Assembly (NCBI GenBank): GCA_963970005.1
Contig: CAXAMN010003603.1
Location: 254,970 to 318,969 of the forward strand
DNA: 64,000 nucleotides
Direction: 5' to 3'
Origin: Durusdinium trenchii
Lineage: Eukaryota; Sar; Dinophyceae; Suessiales; Symbiodiniaceae
Shown here: piece by piece, positions 63,979 through 64,000 of the stretch
How positions within the stretch are numbered: the first letter of the stretch is position 1
How the letters are laid out: every line of letters begins with the position of its first letter
Program-made: the position numbers and the translations under genes
The notes under the pieces: model-generated
Database searches by the model: none
What the model was told of the DNA's origin: nothing
The model's input: the letters and a program-made list of their open reading frames with translations, nothing else

Positions 63979-64000
63979 GAGTGAGAGGAGAGAATTCAAT

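Overview
The window looks like nuclear DNA of a dinoflagellate, most probably a Symbiodiniaceae-type alga. The reasons are a dense nest of very long Ty1/copia-like elements, long terminal repeats (LTRs) that carry a match to the 3' part of the dinoflagellate spliced leader, one many-exon gene with GT..AG(G) introns, and large amounts of minisatellite DNA. I saw no rRNA gene, tRNA gene or CRISPR array.

Layout. Element A (about 1.96-6.99 kb, minus strand) is a decayed copia element without a protease. Element D/E (about 7.4-15.5 kb, minus strand) is a second decayed element; its middle (about 9447-13105) is inverted and filled with satellite arrays. From 15.5 to 21.9 kb there are more satellites and unassigned DNA. 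Element F (about 22.2-23.8 kb, minus strand) is a gag + primer-binding-site (PBS) + LTR fragment. From 23.8 to 32.4 kb there are simple repeats, a 360-bp direct-repeat pair, a 13-bp satellite and AT-rich DNA.

Element B (32446-54563, plus strand) is complete from LTR to LTR. The LTRs are 269 bp each and differ at one base. Its gag-protease-integrase-methyltransferase-like-RT-RNase H region is followed by a long accessory ORF. That ORF contains a domain resembling the RNA 2'-phosphotransferase Tpt1/KptA, a cysteine cluster, and a region weakly like endonuclease/exonuclease/phosphatase enzymes. B is split inside its RNase H domain by an 8.5-kb element with ~90-bp terminal inverted repeats (TIRs) and a GATT target duplication. 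This insert carries a gene of about 16 exons that I do not recognise. Element C (from 54573, plus strand) starts nine C's after B and runs off the window. It has an almost open ~2,960-codon polyprotein with one in-frame TGA in the integrase core.

The most unusual signal is a recurrent short stem-loop: a 4-6 bp stem with CCG/CGG at its base, always closing a 6-nt loop. It is scattered through the elements in all reading frames and in non-coding DNA. The outer stem bases differ from copy to copy but stay complementary, and at one site equivalent in A and B they change in a pairing-preserving way. Loop sequences differ between element families. No gene function I know explains it.
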